NCBI RefSeq assembly: GCF_036227605.1
Contig: NZ_CP109487.1
Location: 8,977,001-9,041,000 of the forward strand
Origin: Streptomyces sp. NBC_01439
GTDB lineage: Bacteria; Actinomycetota; Actinomycetes; Streptomycetales; Streptomycetaceae
DNA length: 64,000 bases
Direction of reading: 5' to 3'
A program made the translations under genes and the position numbers. The notes beneath the pieces are model-generated. The model made no database searches. It saw only the letters and a program-made list of their open reading frames with translations, and was not told where the DNA came from. How positions within the stretch are numbered: position 1 is the stretch's first letter; each line of letters starts with the position of its first letter. Positions 1 through 8,501 of the stretch are shown here, one piece after another.

Positions 1-12
1 CCGCCGCACCCG

Positions 13-711
13 GTGCGCCGCCCCCTGCTCACCCAGTCCTGGCTCGACCTGGCGTTCCTGCACTGGGCCGTCGACCCGGCCCGGGTCGCCCCGCTGCTGC
101 CGGCCGGCACCGTGCCGGACACCCTGGACGGGGTCACGTACGTCGGGCTGGTGGCCTTCCGCATGCACGAGGTCGGCTGGTTCCGCCTTCCCGGCGTCCC
201 CTACCTCGGTTCCTTCCCCGAGACCAACGTCCGCCTCTACTCGGTCGACGCCCGGGGCCGTCGGGCCGTGGTCTTCCGCTCGCTGGACGCCTCCCGGCTG
301 ATCCCGGTGGCCGTCGGTCGGGCCGCGTTCCGACTGCCGTACGTCTGGTCCCGGATGACGGTCCGCCATGACGGTGACACGGTCACGTACACCAGTGGCC
401 GGCGCCTGCCCGGCCCGCGCGGCGCGCACAGCCGGATCGCCGTACGCGTGGGCGGGCGCATCGCGGAGCCGACGGCCCTGGAGCACTTCCTGACCGCCCG
501 CTGGGGCATGCACACGGAGTTCTTCGGCCGACCGCTGTACGTCCCGAACGCGCACCCGCGCTGGCCGCTGCACCGTGCGGAGCTCCTCGACTGCGACGAG
601 GACCTGGTGGCCGCGGCAGGCCTGCCGGCCCCGGCCGGGCCACCCGTGAGCGTGCTCTACTCGCCCGGGGTCCCCGTGCGGTTCGGGCGCCCGTCCCTGG
701 GGCGCCCCTGA
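13..711 (+). CDS. DUF2071 (YqjF-like) protein
   Basis: The 232-residue product matches the DUF2071/YqjF family. Family-like segments are the opening stretch LTQSWLDLAFLHWAVDP, then ETNVRLYSVD and the WGMHTEFFGRP block near residue 165. The fold is related to acetoacetate decarboxylase-like barrels, but no reaction is established for this family. No signal peptide or membrane helix is visible, so it is probably cytoplasmic. The reading frame stays open to the window edge, so the GTG at 13 may not be the true start. It converges on the winged-helix gene downstream, with a gap of about 43 bp. The family call is solid and the function is unknown. Confidence 0.8.
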   Translation: MRRPLLTQSWLDLAFLHWAVDPARVAPLLPAGTVPDTLDGVTYVGLVAFRMHEVGWFRLPGVPYLGSFPETNVRLYSVDARGRRAVVFRSLDASRLIPVAVGRAAFRLPYVWSRMTVRHDGDTVTYTSGRRLPGPRGAHSRIAVRVGGRIAEPTALEHFLTARWGMHTEFFGRPLYVPNAHPRWPLHRAELLDCDEDLVAAAGLPAPAGPPVSVLYSPGVPVRFGRPSLGRP

Positions 712-754
712 CGCCGCTGCGGCGGCCTCGAGGAGCGACCCGGCGATGGGTGGT

Positions 755-1132
755 CTAGACCGCGGTGCGGGGCTCGTCGTGGCCGGGTGCGTCGTCCGCC
801 ACCTCGGCGGTCGGCGTCGTCGGCGCGGCCAGCGGGGCGGTGAGGTAGGCCAGCAGTCCGGCGATCTCGTGACCGGCCTCCGCCGGGTGCCGGAAGCGGG
901 CGCCGGGGGCGACGACGTAGCGGTTGCGCCGCCCGTCCCGGGTCTTGTTGAGGTACCCGTCCGTCTGCAGGTCCGTGACGATCGCCTGTACGGTGCGCTC
1001 GGTCAGACCGCACTCCACCGCGATGTCGCGCAGCCGGATGCCCGGGTCGCGCGCGATGGCGATCAGCACCCGGGCGTGGTTCGTCAGGAAGGTCCAGCCG
1101 TTGCGTCGGGGGCCTGTGTGCTCGCTCTCCAC
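755..1132 (-). CDS. Winged-helix (MarR-like) transcriptional regulator
   Basis: This is a 125-residue protein. Residues 14-70 form a winged helix: NHARVLIAIARDPGIRLRDI, followed by the recognition segment LTERTVQAIVTDLQTDGYL and a basic wing (TRDGRRNRY). The C-terminus is acidic and without domain matches. Such small actinobacterial regulators bind DNA as dimers; the ligand and target are unknown. It starts with GTG at 1132. It is divergent from the sigma-factor gene across about 180 bp, so it may act on that promoter (inference only). Confidence 0.8.
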   Translation of the reverse strand: MESEHTGPRRNGWTFLTNHARVLIAIARDPGIRLRDIAVECGLTERTVQAIVTDLQTDGYLNKTRDGRRNRYVVAPGARFRHPAEAGHEIAGLLAYLTAPLAAPTTPTAEVADDAPGHDEPRTAV

Positions 1133-1311
1133 AGCGTCATTCTTGAGGGATGACTCACGAAATGCAATTCCAGAACCAGTTTTCCGGTATTACTTGACGT
1201 GTGTCCCCGGCCCCGACAGGGTTCAGGGGAAGCGGAAGCAGAGTTCCGCATGACCACAGCCAACGAGCGACGCACCGCACCGCAAGCAGACGTGCCCAAG
1301 GAGCGAAGACG

Positions 1312-2238
1312 ATGACCTTCACGGACACGGCCGAGGCCATGACCCCGACGACGATCCCGACGACGGACACCCCCGGCGGTGGCACCGGCGGAGCCCCCGC
1401 ACCCGGCGGGCTGCCGGACGTCCCCTGCCCACGGGAACTGTCGACCGGCGACGCCCGGGAGCTCACCCGGGTCTTCTTCGAACGGCTGCAGGGCCTCGAA
1501 GAGGGGACCCGCGAGTACCAGTACGTGCGCAACACACTGATCGAGATGAACATCTCACTGGTGCAGTTCGCCGCCCGCCCGTTCCGCGACCGCCCCGGCG
1601 GCCCCGAGAACGAGGACATCGTCCAGGTCGGCATCATCGGACTGATCAAGGCGATCGACCGCTACGACCCGGAGCGCAACACGCAGCTCACCACGCTCGC
1701 CCTGCCCTACATCACGGGCGAGATCAAGCGCCACTTCCGGGACACCACCTGGGCCGTACGGGTGCCGCGCCGCCTCCAGGAGCTGCGCCTGGAGCTCGCG
1801 AAGGCCACGGAGGAGCTGACCGCCGAGACGGACCACGCGCCCACCCCCGCGGAACTCGCCGAGCGGCTGGACCTCACCGAGGACGAGGTCCGCCAGGGCC
1901 TGGTCGCGGCCAACGGCTACTCCACGCAGTCCCTCGACGTCCCCCAGGACGGTGCGGCCGGCGGCACCCAGGTGTCCGCCGCCGCACGGACCACGCGCAG
2001 CCTCGCCGAGACCATGGGCGACATCGACCCCGCCCTGGAGGCGGTCGAGGACCGGCACGCCCTCGCGCCCCTGCTCGCCGACCTCGACGAGCGCTCCATC
2101 CAGATCCTGGAGCTGCGCTTCGGCCAGGAGATGACCCAGGCGGAGATCGGCGAGGAGATCGGCCTCTCCCAGATGCAGGTCTCCCGCCTGCTCACCCGCA
2201 CGCTGGGCTCCCTGCGCGAGGAGCTGCTGCACGCCTGA
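1312..2238 (+). CDS. SigB/SigF/SigG-family RNA polymerase sigma factor
   Basis: This 308-residue group 3 sigma factor directs RNA polymerase to stress or development promoters. Region 2 lies near residues 70-165, with ENEDIVQVGIIGLIKAIDRY and FRDTTWAVRVPRRLQELR. Region 3 follows (PTPAELAERLDLTEDEV). Region 4 near residues 258-305 carries the helix-turn-helix MTQAEIGEEIGLSQMQVSRL. The ATG at 1312 is chosen because GGAG lies 8-9 bases upstream; longer in-frame extensions have no ribosome site. It faces a convergent RsbW-like ATPase across a perfect palindrome. It is a clear paralogue of the sigma factor at 32439-33365. Activity is presumably controlled by partner switching. Confidence 0.92.
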   Translation: MTFTDTAEAMTPTTIPTTDTPGGGTGGAPAPGGLPDVPCPRELSTGDARELTRVFFERLQGLEEGTREYQYVRNTLIEMNISLVQFAARPFRDRPGGPENEDIVQVGIIGLIKAIDRYDPERNTQLTTLALPYITGEIKRHFRDTTWAVRVPRRLQELRLELAKATEELTAETDHAPTPAELAERLDLTEDEVRQGLVAANGYSTQSLDVPQDGAAGGTQVSAAARTTRSLAETMGDIDPALEAVEDRHALAPLLADLDERSIQILELRFGQEMTQAEIGEEIGLSQMQVSRLLTRTLGSLREELLHA

Positions 2239-2270
2239 ACGGCGCGCCCGACCCGGGCAGACCCGAAACC

Positions 2271-2298
2271 GAACCCGCCGGGCCGGCCCGGCGGGTTC
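2271..2298. terminator. Perfect 28-nt palindrome, bidirectional terminator
   Basis: Bases 2271-2284 (GAACCCGCCGGGCC) are followed immediately by their exact reverse complement at 2285-2298. The element sits between the convergent sigma-factor and ATPase genes and runs into the last codon positions of the ATPase. A strong GC hairpin without a U-tract is the usual Streptomyces terminator form. Confidence 0.7.
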
Positions 2299-2773
2299 AG
2301 GCACACCCGGGTCGGCCCGTCCGTAGGCGCTCGGCGTCGAACTCGGCCCAGACGACCTTGCCCCGTCCGATCGCCTGGACGCCCCAGCGGTCGGCGAGCA
2401 GGTGCACCAGGCGCAGACCGTGCCCGCCTGGTCGGCCCGGTCGGCCCGGACGCAAGGCGGGCAACGGCCGCGGGAGCTCACCGCGCCCGTCGTACACCTC
2501 GACGCGGAAGACGTCCCCGGCGCGGAGCATGAGCTCGTGGCAGCCGCCGGCGTGCAGCTTGGCGTTGGTGACGAGTTCGGACACGACCAGGACCGCGTCC
2601 TCGGCGGTGTCCCGACCGTCCCACCCCCAGTCCTCCAGCGCCTCGCGGGTGAACTGGCGGCCGCGCGCCACCTGCCGGAAGGCGTCGCGCAGGGCGAGCC
2701 GGCGGAGCTGGGGGAAGGCCGGCCCCCGCGCGTCCGGTACGGGCCCGCCGGTGTCCGGTCCGATGGTCTGCAC
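2297..2773 (-). CDS. RsbW-like ATP-binding (anti-sigma-type) protein
   Basis: The 158-residue product has a GHKL/HATPase_c fold. The N-box is VVSELVTNAKLHAGG (about residues 60-75), the G1 box is VEVYDGR and the G2 box is GGHGLRLVHLLADRWG. Proteins of this type in Streptomyces act as serine kinases or anti-sigma factors in partner switching. The GTG at 2773 is chosen because GAGGTGA lies 7 bases upstream; the longer frame reads into non-coding sequence. It closely resembles the ATPase at 30426-30890, for example in the shared HAGGC and ADRWG/SDRWG blocks. Whether it binds the adjacent sigma factor is not shown. Confidence 0.85.
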   Translation of the reverse strand: MQTIGPDTGGPVPDARGPAFPQLRRLALRDAFRQVARGRQFTREALEDWGWDGRDTAEDAVLVVSELVTNAKLHAGGCHELMLRAGDVFRVEVYDGRGELPRPLPALRPGRPGRPGGHGLRLVHLLADRWGVQAIGRGKVVWAEFDAERLRTGRPGCA

Positions 2774-2908
2774 TGCGCACTCACCTCGTCCTCGGCTGTC
2801 GTGTCGTGGTCGCTTGTACCCGCCTTTGCGAAACGGACGCCCCGTTTGTCCGGGCGAGGGCCGGGCACGCGCGACGGGACCCGTCCCCGAGACCCATCCA
2901 GAGGAGTC

Positions 2909-3997
2909 ATGAACAGCCTCGTGCACGTACTGGCCGTCATCGGCGGCTCGATCCTGCTGACCTTCGCCGCGGGCAGGCTGACCGACCTGCTGCTGCGGCG
3001 CGCGGATGCCCGGCACCCCGAGACACCGCTCTGGAACATGCTGCGCCGCTGCCGTACCTCGGTACGGGTGCTGCTGTTCGCGGCGGTGCTGCGCGCCGTG
3101 TACCGGCAGATCGCCTGGGAGCCGCTGCAGGAGCACGAGGCGGCCGTGGGCAGGGCCCTGACACTGGTGCTCATCGGGGCGAGCGCGTGGTGCGTCGTCC
3201 TCGTCACCTCCGCCGTGGTCGAGTCCTCCTACGCCCGCTACGCGCTCGGCACGCGCGACCCGTCACGCGTGCGCAGGGTCCGTACCCAGGTGACGCTGAT
3301 CATGAGGATCGTCACCGCCGTGGTCGCCGTGGTGGCCGCGGCGGCGATGCTGCTGACCTTCCCCGACCTCCGCGCCGTCGGGACCTCGCTGCTGGCCTCG
3401 GCCGGGATCATCGGCATCGTCGCGGGCGTGGCCGCCCAGTCCACCCTCGGCAACCTCTTCGCCGGATTCCAGATCGCCTTCGGCGACATGGTGCGGATCG
3501 GGGACACGGTCGTGGTGGCCGGCGAGTGGGGTGTGGTCGAGGAGGTCACGCTCACCTTCCTCGCCGTGCGCACCTGGGACGAACGCCGGATCACCATGCC
3601 CGTCTCGTACTTCACCGGGCGCCCCTTCGAGAACTGGTCGCGCGGCGGGGTCCAGATGACCGGCACGGTCTTCCTGCACTGCGACCACACCACCCCCGTC
3701 GCGCTGATGCGCGAGAAGCTCCGGGAGATCCTGGACGGCTGCGAGGCGTGGGACGGCAGGGGCTGGGACCTGGCCGTCACCGACACGACGCCCAGCGCCA
3801 TCGTGGTGCGGGCGATCGTCACCGCGAAGGACGCGGACGATCTGTGGACCGCCCGCTGCACGGTGCGCGAACAGCTCGTCGCCTGGCTGACCGAGAAGCA
3901 CCCGTACGCCCTGCCGCGGGTCTCCACGTCCGCGGCCGCCGTCCCGTCGGCGTACGCGGACGGCGTTTCGAAACGCGCACCCGGGTCAGACGCGTGA
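2909..3997 (+). CDS. MscS-family mechanosensitive ion channel
   Basis: The product has 362 residues. N-terminal membrane helices lie near residues 5-25, 50-68, 85-110 and 130-155. The glycine/alanine-rich pore helix TM3 follows (VGTSLLASAGIIGIVAGVAA, then QSTLGNLFAGFQIAF). Next is the beta domain (VRIGDTVVVAGEWGVVEEVT) and a C-terminal alpha/beta vestibule. Such channels release solutes under hypo-osmotic stress. The ATG at 2909 has GAGGAG at 2901-2906. It is followed directly by a whiB-like gene, and a GTG of that frame overlaps the stop codon here. Confidence 0.9.
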   Translation: MNSLVHVLAVIGGSILLTFAAGRLTDLLLRRADARHPETPLWNMLRRCRTSVRVLLFAAVLRAVYRQIAWEPLQEHEAAVGRALTLVLIGASAWCVVLVTSAVVESSYARYALGTRDPSRVRRVRTQVTLIMRIVTAVVAVVAAAAMLLTFPDLRAVGTSLLASAGIIGIVAGVAAQSTLGNLFAGFQIAFGDMVRIGDTVVVAGEWGVVEEVTLTFLAVRTWDERRITMPVSYFTGRPFENWSRGGVQMTGTVFLHCDHTTPVALMREKLREILDGCEAWDGRGWDLAVTDTTPSAIVVRAIVTAKDADDLWTARCTVREQLVAWLTEKHPYALPRVSTSAAAVPSAYADGVSKRAPGSDA

Positions 3998-4044
3998 GCA
4001 AGGAGTCGAAAGACATCAGCAAGGCGGATGAGAGGAGTCGGGAC

Positions 4045-4326
4045 ATGTCGAAGGTGGCACGCCTGCCGGGCCGTGCGGAGCACCGGTGGGAGTGGCAGGA
4101 GGCGGCGGCGTGCCGGGAGCTCGGTACGGACCGGTTCTTCCACCCGGCGGGGGAGCGCGGTGAGGAGCGCTCCGTGCGGGAGCAGGAGGCCAAAGAGGTC
4201 TGCGCGTTCTGCCCGGTACGGACGGAATGCCTGAGCCACGCGCTGCGCGTGCAGGAGCCGTACGGGGTGTGGGGCGGACTGACCGAGGACGAGCGGAGGG
4301 CGCTGGGTGCGCGCAAGGCGGGCTGA
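4045..4326 (+). CDS. WhiB-family iron-sulfur transcription regulator
   Basis: The 93-residue product has the four cluster cysteines at residues 23, 53, 56 and 62 (C-x29-C-x2-C-x5-C). The turn GVWGGL near residue 75 is followed by a basic tail, as in Wbl proteins. These bind a 4Fe-4S cluster and usually partner the principal sigma factor. The ATG at 4045 has GAGG upstream. A GTG at 3994 in the same frame overlaps the MscS stop codon and could give a protein 17 residues longer. Position after the channel gene suggests co-transcription. It does not carry enough signature to assign a named WhiB class. Confidence 0.9.
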   Translation: MSKVARLPGRAEHRWEWQEAAACRELGTDRFFHPAGERGEERSVREQEAKEVCAFCPVRTECLSHALRVQEPYGVWGGLTEDERRALGARKAG

Positions 4327-4388
4327 CCGACCGGGAGACCCCGCGCCGTACGCGGCGATCCCCCCGGCCGGCGGCCCGACGGGCGCGT

Positions 4389-5477
4389 TCAGCGCGCGCC
4401 CAGTTCCGCGACGATCGAGGCGGGCGTATGGCCGCTTCCGTCCGACAGGCGGTGGAAGTCGACGGAGACGTAGTTCGGGTCGCGGCCCCCGGTGGCCGAC
4501 CTGCACTGCTGGGCGATGCGGTTCCGCAGCTTGGCGCCGTTGTCCAGGGCCGCCGTGAGGACGGTGGGTACGTTGCGGTGGTGGCTCATGGTGAACAGGC
4601 GCCGGAATCCGGGCTCCTGGCGGTCGAGCGGCACGTCCGGCCAGCGGCTGACGCAGGAGAGGTCGTTGCCCAGGTCTCCGAGGCTCCAGAAGTTGCTCAC
4701 GGTCCAGGACTTGTCGTACATGACGCCCAGGTGTTCCCGGTCGGAGCGGTCGGAGAAGATCAGCAACCGCTTGCCGGAGGTGACGAGGTCGGCCACCTTG
4801 GGCCAGCCCTGCTGCCGGACGCCCCACTGGTCGGGCCGGAACACCATGTCCTGGAGCCCCCTGACCCGGCCGAGGGACGCCTGCAGCTGATCGGCGCCGA
4901 CGTAGTCCTCGAGGAAGACGGTCACGACCTCCTGCGGATGGGCGGCGAGGAAGTCCACCACGGTCTGCATCGTGCCGTGGAAGGTCTGCCGCGGCAGGGC
5001 GTACGTGGCTCCGGCGAAGGTCTTGCAGTCGCCGTGGCACAGGTACACGTCGCTCGGGTAGCAGTCGCTGCCGAAGCTGATGATGCACAGCCAGGTGCTG
5101 CGTTCGTACCAGTGCGTGTCCAGGCTCAGGCCGCGCACGCCGCCTTCGAGCTGGGCGCGCACGGACTCGGACTGGTTCACCGAGCTCCAGCGGGAGTCCT
5201 CGTAGTTGGTGAAGGCGTTGTGGGTGGTCAGGAAGGCAACCTCGTCGAGCCGCCGGTCGCCCCAGCGGGCGGTTGCGGCCGCGGCGGCCGTGCTCGCGGT
5301 GGCCGGAGAGGACTTCTCGGCCGTGGCCGTGGCCGTGGTGGCGGCCGTGGCGGGAGCAGGGGCCGCGGCCCGCGGCGAGGCGGCCGCTGTGGTCACCGTG
5401 CCCAGAAGGGCCAGCAGGAGGAGGCACACCAGGGCCCGCGACCGCATCCGTAAGCGCATGTCCATGTCAATCAACAT
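4389..5477 (-). CDS. Secreted phosphatidylinositol-specific phospholipase C-like protein
   Basis: This is an exported 362-residue protein. The Sec signal peptide spans about residues 1-34 (basic start, then ALVCLLLLALLGTVTTAAA). An Ala/Thr-rich linker follows. The PI-PLC X-type catalytic domain carries LTTHNAFTNYE with a candidate catalytic histidine, GGVRGLSLDTHW and VYLCHGDC. It probably cleaves phosphoinositide-type lipids outside the cell. Four or more cysteines suggest disulfides. Three in-frame ATG codons (5477, 5465, 5459) are possible starts and none has a good ribosome site, so the first residues are uncertain. It is divergent from the exported hydrolase at 5664. Confidence 0.82.
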   Translation of the reverse strand: MLIDMDMRLRMRSRALVCLLLLALLGTVTTAAASPRAAAPAPATAATTATATAEKSSPATASTAAAAATARWGDRRLDEVAFLTTHNAFTNYEDSRWSSVNQSESVRAQLEGGVRGLSLDTHWYERSTWLCIISFGSDCYPSDVYLCHGDCKTFAGATYALPRQTFHGTMQTVVDFLAAHPQEVVTVFLEDYVGADQLQASLGRVRGLQDMVFRPDQWGVRQQGWPKVADLVTSGKRLLIFSDRSDREHLGVMYDKSWTVSNFWSLGDLGNDLSCVSRWPDVPLDRQEPGFRRLFTMSHHRNVPTVLTAALDNGAKLRNRIAQQCRSATGGRDPNYVSVDFHRLSDGSGHTPASIVAELGAR

Positions 5478-5663
5478 GGTGCGGAGGATAGCGCGCGGGC
5501 CGTGGATCCGCCCCCTGTGAACGGCAGCGGTCGTGGTCCGACGCGCCCGGCTCGCGCGCGTCGGCGAATGGGGGTTTGGTTGAACCATGAGCAGGCGGCG
5601 CGTGCCGGTGCGAGCGCACCGGTCGCCGCACCACGCCCCCGACGTGCCGGAGGAGGGCGGAGC

Positions 5664-7277
5664 ATGCCCGGACCTGGAGCGGTACCTGGACCCGCACCTG
5701 TACCTCGACCCGCACCCGGACGGATGCCCGGCCGCCGCCGGTGCGCAGCAGCGATCGCCGTCGCGGCGGTCTGCTCCTCGATGCTGGTCGCCCCGGAACT
5801 GGCCGCGGCGCGCGCACAGCCGTCGCCCTCGCAGACCGTCCCCCGGCTGGACTGGAGCCCCTGCAAACCCGGCAGCCCGTACGACTGCGCGACGGCCCGG
5901 GTGCCGCTGGACCACGCGGCCCCCGCCGGCCGCACCATCGACCTGGCCGTCGTCCGCCACAAGGCGGGCGACCCTGCCAAACGCCTGGGCACGCTGTTCG
6001 TCAACCCCGGTGGCCCCGGCGGCCCCGGGACGGTGCAGGTGCCGCAGAACTACGACTCCTTCCCCAAGGACCTGCGCGAACGGTTCGACATCGTCAGCTG
6101 GGACCCCAGGGGCATCGGCAACAGCACCGCGGTGAACTGCTTCGACAGCCCCGAAGAGGCCCGGGCCTGGGGTGCGTCCAAGCCGGGCGGATTCCCCGTG
6201 GGCGAGAAGGAGCGCACGACCTGGATCGACGCGTACGAGGACCTGGGCCGCCGCTGCGAGAAGCGCGACCCCGACCTCCTGCGCCACGTGTCGACCGCCG
6301 ACACCGCCCAGGACCTCGACCTGCTCCGCCGGGCGGTGGGGGAGCCGCAGCTCAACTACCTCGGCGTCTCCTACGGCACGATCCTCGGCGCCACCTACGC
6401 CAACCTGTTCCCCGACAAGGTCCGCGCCATGGTCCTCGACAGCAACATCGACCCGCTGGCCTGGACGAACAACGCCTCGACGGGCGAACCGCGGACCACG
6501 ACCCTGCTGCGCATGGGCTCGGACCGCACTGCGGCGACGACCCTGAACAAGTTCCTCGACCTCTGCGGATCGGCCACCACCGCCCGCTGCGCCTTCTCGG
6601 CCGGCAGCCCGCAAGCCACCCGCGACAAGTTCGACCGGCTGATGGGGCGCCTGCGCGAGCACCCGGTGGGCCCGTGGACGTACGCCAACACCGTTGCCGA
6701 CACGGTCAGCAGCCTCTACATCGTCCGCCCGGGCTGGACCGCTCTCGCCGCCCGGCTCCAGGACCTCTGGCAGGGCCGCACCCCGAAGCCGCCCCAGTAC
6801 CCGCCCCCGCCCCCGGTCGCGAACCCGAATCCGTACCTGGGCGAGGAACAGGCGGGAGCCGTGTGGTGCGGCGACAGCCCCAACCCGCGCGACCCGGCCG
6901 TCTACCACGGTCTGGAGGAGGACAGCGCCCAGCGGGCCGGCGACGCCGGACGCTACTGGACCTGGTCCGGTGAACCGTGCGCCACCTGGCCGGCCCGGGC
7001 CGCCAACCGGTACGAGGGCCCCTGGAACAAGCCCACGGCCAACCCCGTCCTGGTGGTCGGCACCACGTACGACCCCTCGACGCCCCACTCGGACGCCCAG
7101 GCCATGGCCGAGGAACTGGCCGACGCCCGGCTGCTCACGAACAACGGGTTCGGCCACACCGCACTGTTCAACAACAACAGCACCTGCATCAACACCCACG
7201 AGAGCCGCTACTTCATCGACGGCACGCTCCCGCCGCCCGGCACGACCTGCCAACCGGACCGGCTGCCCTTCTCCTGA
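5664..7277 (+). CDS. Exported alpha/beta hydrolase, tripeptidyl aminopeptidase-like
   Basis: The 537-residue product has an N-terminal signal sequence after a Pro-rich stretch (RRRCAAAIAVAAVCSSMLVA). The alpha/beta-hydrolase core carries oxyanion segment VNPGGPGGPG and the nucleophile elbow GVSYG near residue 234. The C-terminal TAP-like domain holds Asp (GTTYDPSTPH) and His (GFGHTALF). Relatives are secreted Streptomyces aminopeptidases (SlpD/E and Tap type) that trim peptides. The ATG at 5664 is chosen for GGAGGG at 5652-5657; an ATG at 5724 is a possible alternative. It is convergent with the downstream oxidoreductase, separated by 17 bp. Confidence 0.88.
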   Translation: MPGPGAVPGPAPVPRPAPGRMPGRRRCAAAIAVAAVCSSMLVAPELAAARAQPSPSQTVPRLDWSPCKPGSPYDCATARVPLDHAAPAGRTIDLAVVRHKAGDPAKRLGTLFVNPGGPGGPGTVQVPQNYDSFPKDLRERFDIVSWDPRGIGNSTAVNCFDSPEEARAWGASKPGGFPVGEKERTTWIDAYEDLGRRCEKRDPDLLRHVSTADTAQDLDLLRRAVGEPQLNYLGVSYGTILGATYANLFPDKVRAMVLDSNIDPLAWTNNASTGEPRTTTLLRMGSDRTAATTLNKFLDLCGSATTARCAFSAGSPQATRDKFDRLMGRLREHPVGPWTYANTVADTVSSLYIVRPGWTALAARLQDLWQGRTPKPPQYPPPPPVANPNPYLGEEQAGAVWCGDSPNPRDPAVYHGLEEDSAQRAGDAGRYWTWSGEPCATWPARAANRYEGPWNKPTANPVLVVGTTYDPSTPHSDAQAMAEELADARLLTNNGFGHTALFNNNSTCINTHESRYFIDGTLPPPGTTCQPDRLPFS

Positions 7278-7294
7278 AGTGACCGGCGACCGGG

Positions 7295-8329
7295 TCACGG
7301 GACGAGGACGACCTTCCCGGCGACCGTGCCGGACTCGGCGAGGCGCATCGCCTCCGCGGCGCGCGCCAGCGGGATCTCGGCCGCGACCTTGGCGGTGATC
7401 TCGCCGCGCTGGAGGGCGGTGAACACCTGGGTGAGGTCGGCGCGCAGGCGTGCCCGGAAGCGGTCCTTGGCGTAGGCGCGCCCGGCCCACACGTTGAAGA
7501 AGTACGCGCGGCGGCCGTTGGGCAGCGCGTTCCACACCCACACCCGGCCGAGCAGCTCCAGCACCGGCCACGAGCCGGAGCCCTCGTCGTCGCGGGTGGC
7601 GGCGCTGCCGTAGGAGACGAGCGTGCCGCCGGGAGCCAGGAGCCGCCAGGACTCGACGATGCCGTCGCCGCCCACGTGGTCGAACACCGCGTCCACTCCG
7701 CCGGGCGCGAGGGCCCGTACCCGTGCGTGGACGTTCCCGGAGCGGTAGTCGACGGGGGTCACCCCGAGAGCGAGCAGTGCGTCGTGGTGGCGGGTGGAGG
7801 CGGTGCCGATCACGTGGGCGCCCGCGGCCAGCGCCAGTTGGACCAGGATCGAGCCGACCCCGCCGTTGGCGCCGTGGACCAGGACGGTCTGGCCGGCGCG
7901 CACCCGGGCCTTGCGGTGGAGCATCTGCCAGGCGGTGATGCCGTTGACCACGGCGGTCTCGGCGTCCACCGGGCTGACGCCCTCGGGCACCTCCACCACG
8001 TCGGCGGCGGTGAGCGCGACATGGCTCGCCCAGCCTCCGGTCTTGGTCAAGGCGGCGACCCGCTTGCCGAGCAGCGCCGGGCCGACGCCCTCGCCCACCG
8101 CCAGCACCGTGCCGACCAGGTCGTACCCGGGGACGAAGGGGAACGGCGGCTGGTCGTAGTACCGGCCGCGCCGCATCTGCTGCTCGGCGAAGGACACGCC
8201 CGTCGCCTCCATGGCGACGACCACCTGGCCGGCCGTCGGCACGGGGACGGGGCCGCGGTGGAACTGCAGGCCCTCCGGCTCGACCTTGCCCGGCAGAACG
8301 ACCTCGACCCGCTCGACGGTGTTCGTCAT
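7295..8329 (-). CDS. Zinc-free medium-chain dehydrogenase/reductase (quinone oxidoreductase-like)
   Basis: The 344-residue MDR enzyme has an N-terminal GroES-like domain (residues 1-125, with FPFVPGYDLVGTVLAVGEGV). A Rossmann domain carries the dinucleotide loop VHGANGGVGS near residue 150. The structural zinc cysteines of alcohol dehydrogenases are absent, as in NADPH:quinone reductases. It starts with ATG at 8329 behind GGAGG. It is divergent from a TetR gene, and two matching inverted boxes lie between them, so TetR control is likely. Substrate is unknown. Confidence 0.88.
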   Translation of the reverse strand: MTNTVERVEVVLPGKVEPEGLQFHRGPVPVPTAGQVVVAMEATGVSFAEQQMRRGRYYDQPPFPFVPGYDLVGTVLAVGEGVGPALLGKRVAALTKTGGWASHVALTAADVVEVPEGVSPVDAETAVVNGITAWQMLHRKARVRAGQTVLVHGANGGVGSILVQLALAAGAHVIGTASTRHHDALLALGVTPVDYRSGNVHARVRALAPGGVDAVFDHVGGDGIVESWRLLAPGGTLVSYGSAATRDDEGSGSWPVLELLGRVWVWNALPNGRRAYFFNVWAGRAYAKDRFRARLRADLTQVFTALQRGEITAKVAAEIPLARAAEAMRLAESGTVAGKVVLVP

Positions 8330-8363
8330 GATGACCTCCAGTGAGTTCCTGCTTCTCGTGTTC

Positions 8364-8378
8364 GTTAGAAGCTATAAC
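8364..8378. promoter_or_regulatory. TetR-type operator candidate, box 1
   Basis: The 15-mer GTTAGAAGCTATAAC is an imperfect palindrome with outer arms GTTA/TAAC. It matches box 2 at 8447-8461, read on the other strand, at 13 of 15 positions. It lies 34 bp upstream of the oxidoreductase start. Confidence 0.6.
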
Positions 8379-8446
8379 AAGAGTGATCGGCTATCTCGGC
8401 AATGTCAAGGGAGTGGCTCGTCCGATCGAGAGTGGTTGTGTCGATG

Positions 8447-8461
8447 GTGATAGCCTCTAAC
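8447..8461. promoter_or_regulatory. TetR-type operator candidate, box 2
   Basis: Bases 8447-8461 (GTGATAGCCTCTAAC) read GTTAGAGGCTATCAC on the minus strand, which is box 1 with two changes. It lies about 40 bp upstream of the TetR start, so each divergent gene has one box close to it. This layout suits joint control of both genes. Confidence 0.6.
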
Positions 8462-8501
8462 TGATCTGGTGGTGTTGGGCGAGCGGTGAGAGGCGGCGGG
8501 C

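Noticed and set aside
1201..1311. Upstream GTG extension of the first sigma factor
   Set aside because: The extension is not family-like and lacks a ribosome site, unlike ATG 1312.
7279..7298. Short hairpin GTGACC/GGTCAC between convergent genes
   Set aside because: Only six pairs; too weak to list as a terminator.
4389..7571. A 1060-residue open frame extending the PI-PLC gene upstream
   Set aside because: Only the part from the ATG codons near 5477 has protein character; the rest is antisense to the exported hydrolase.
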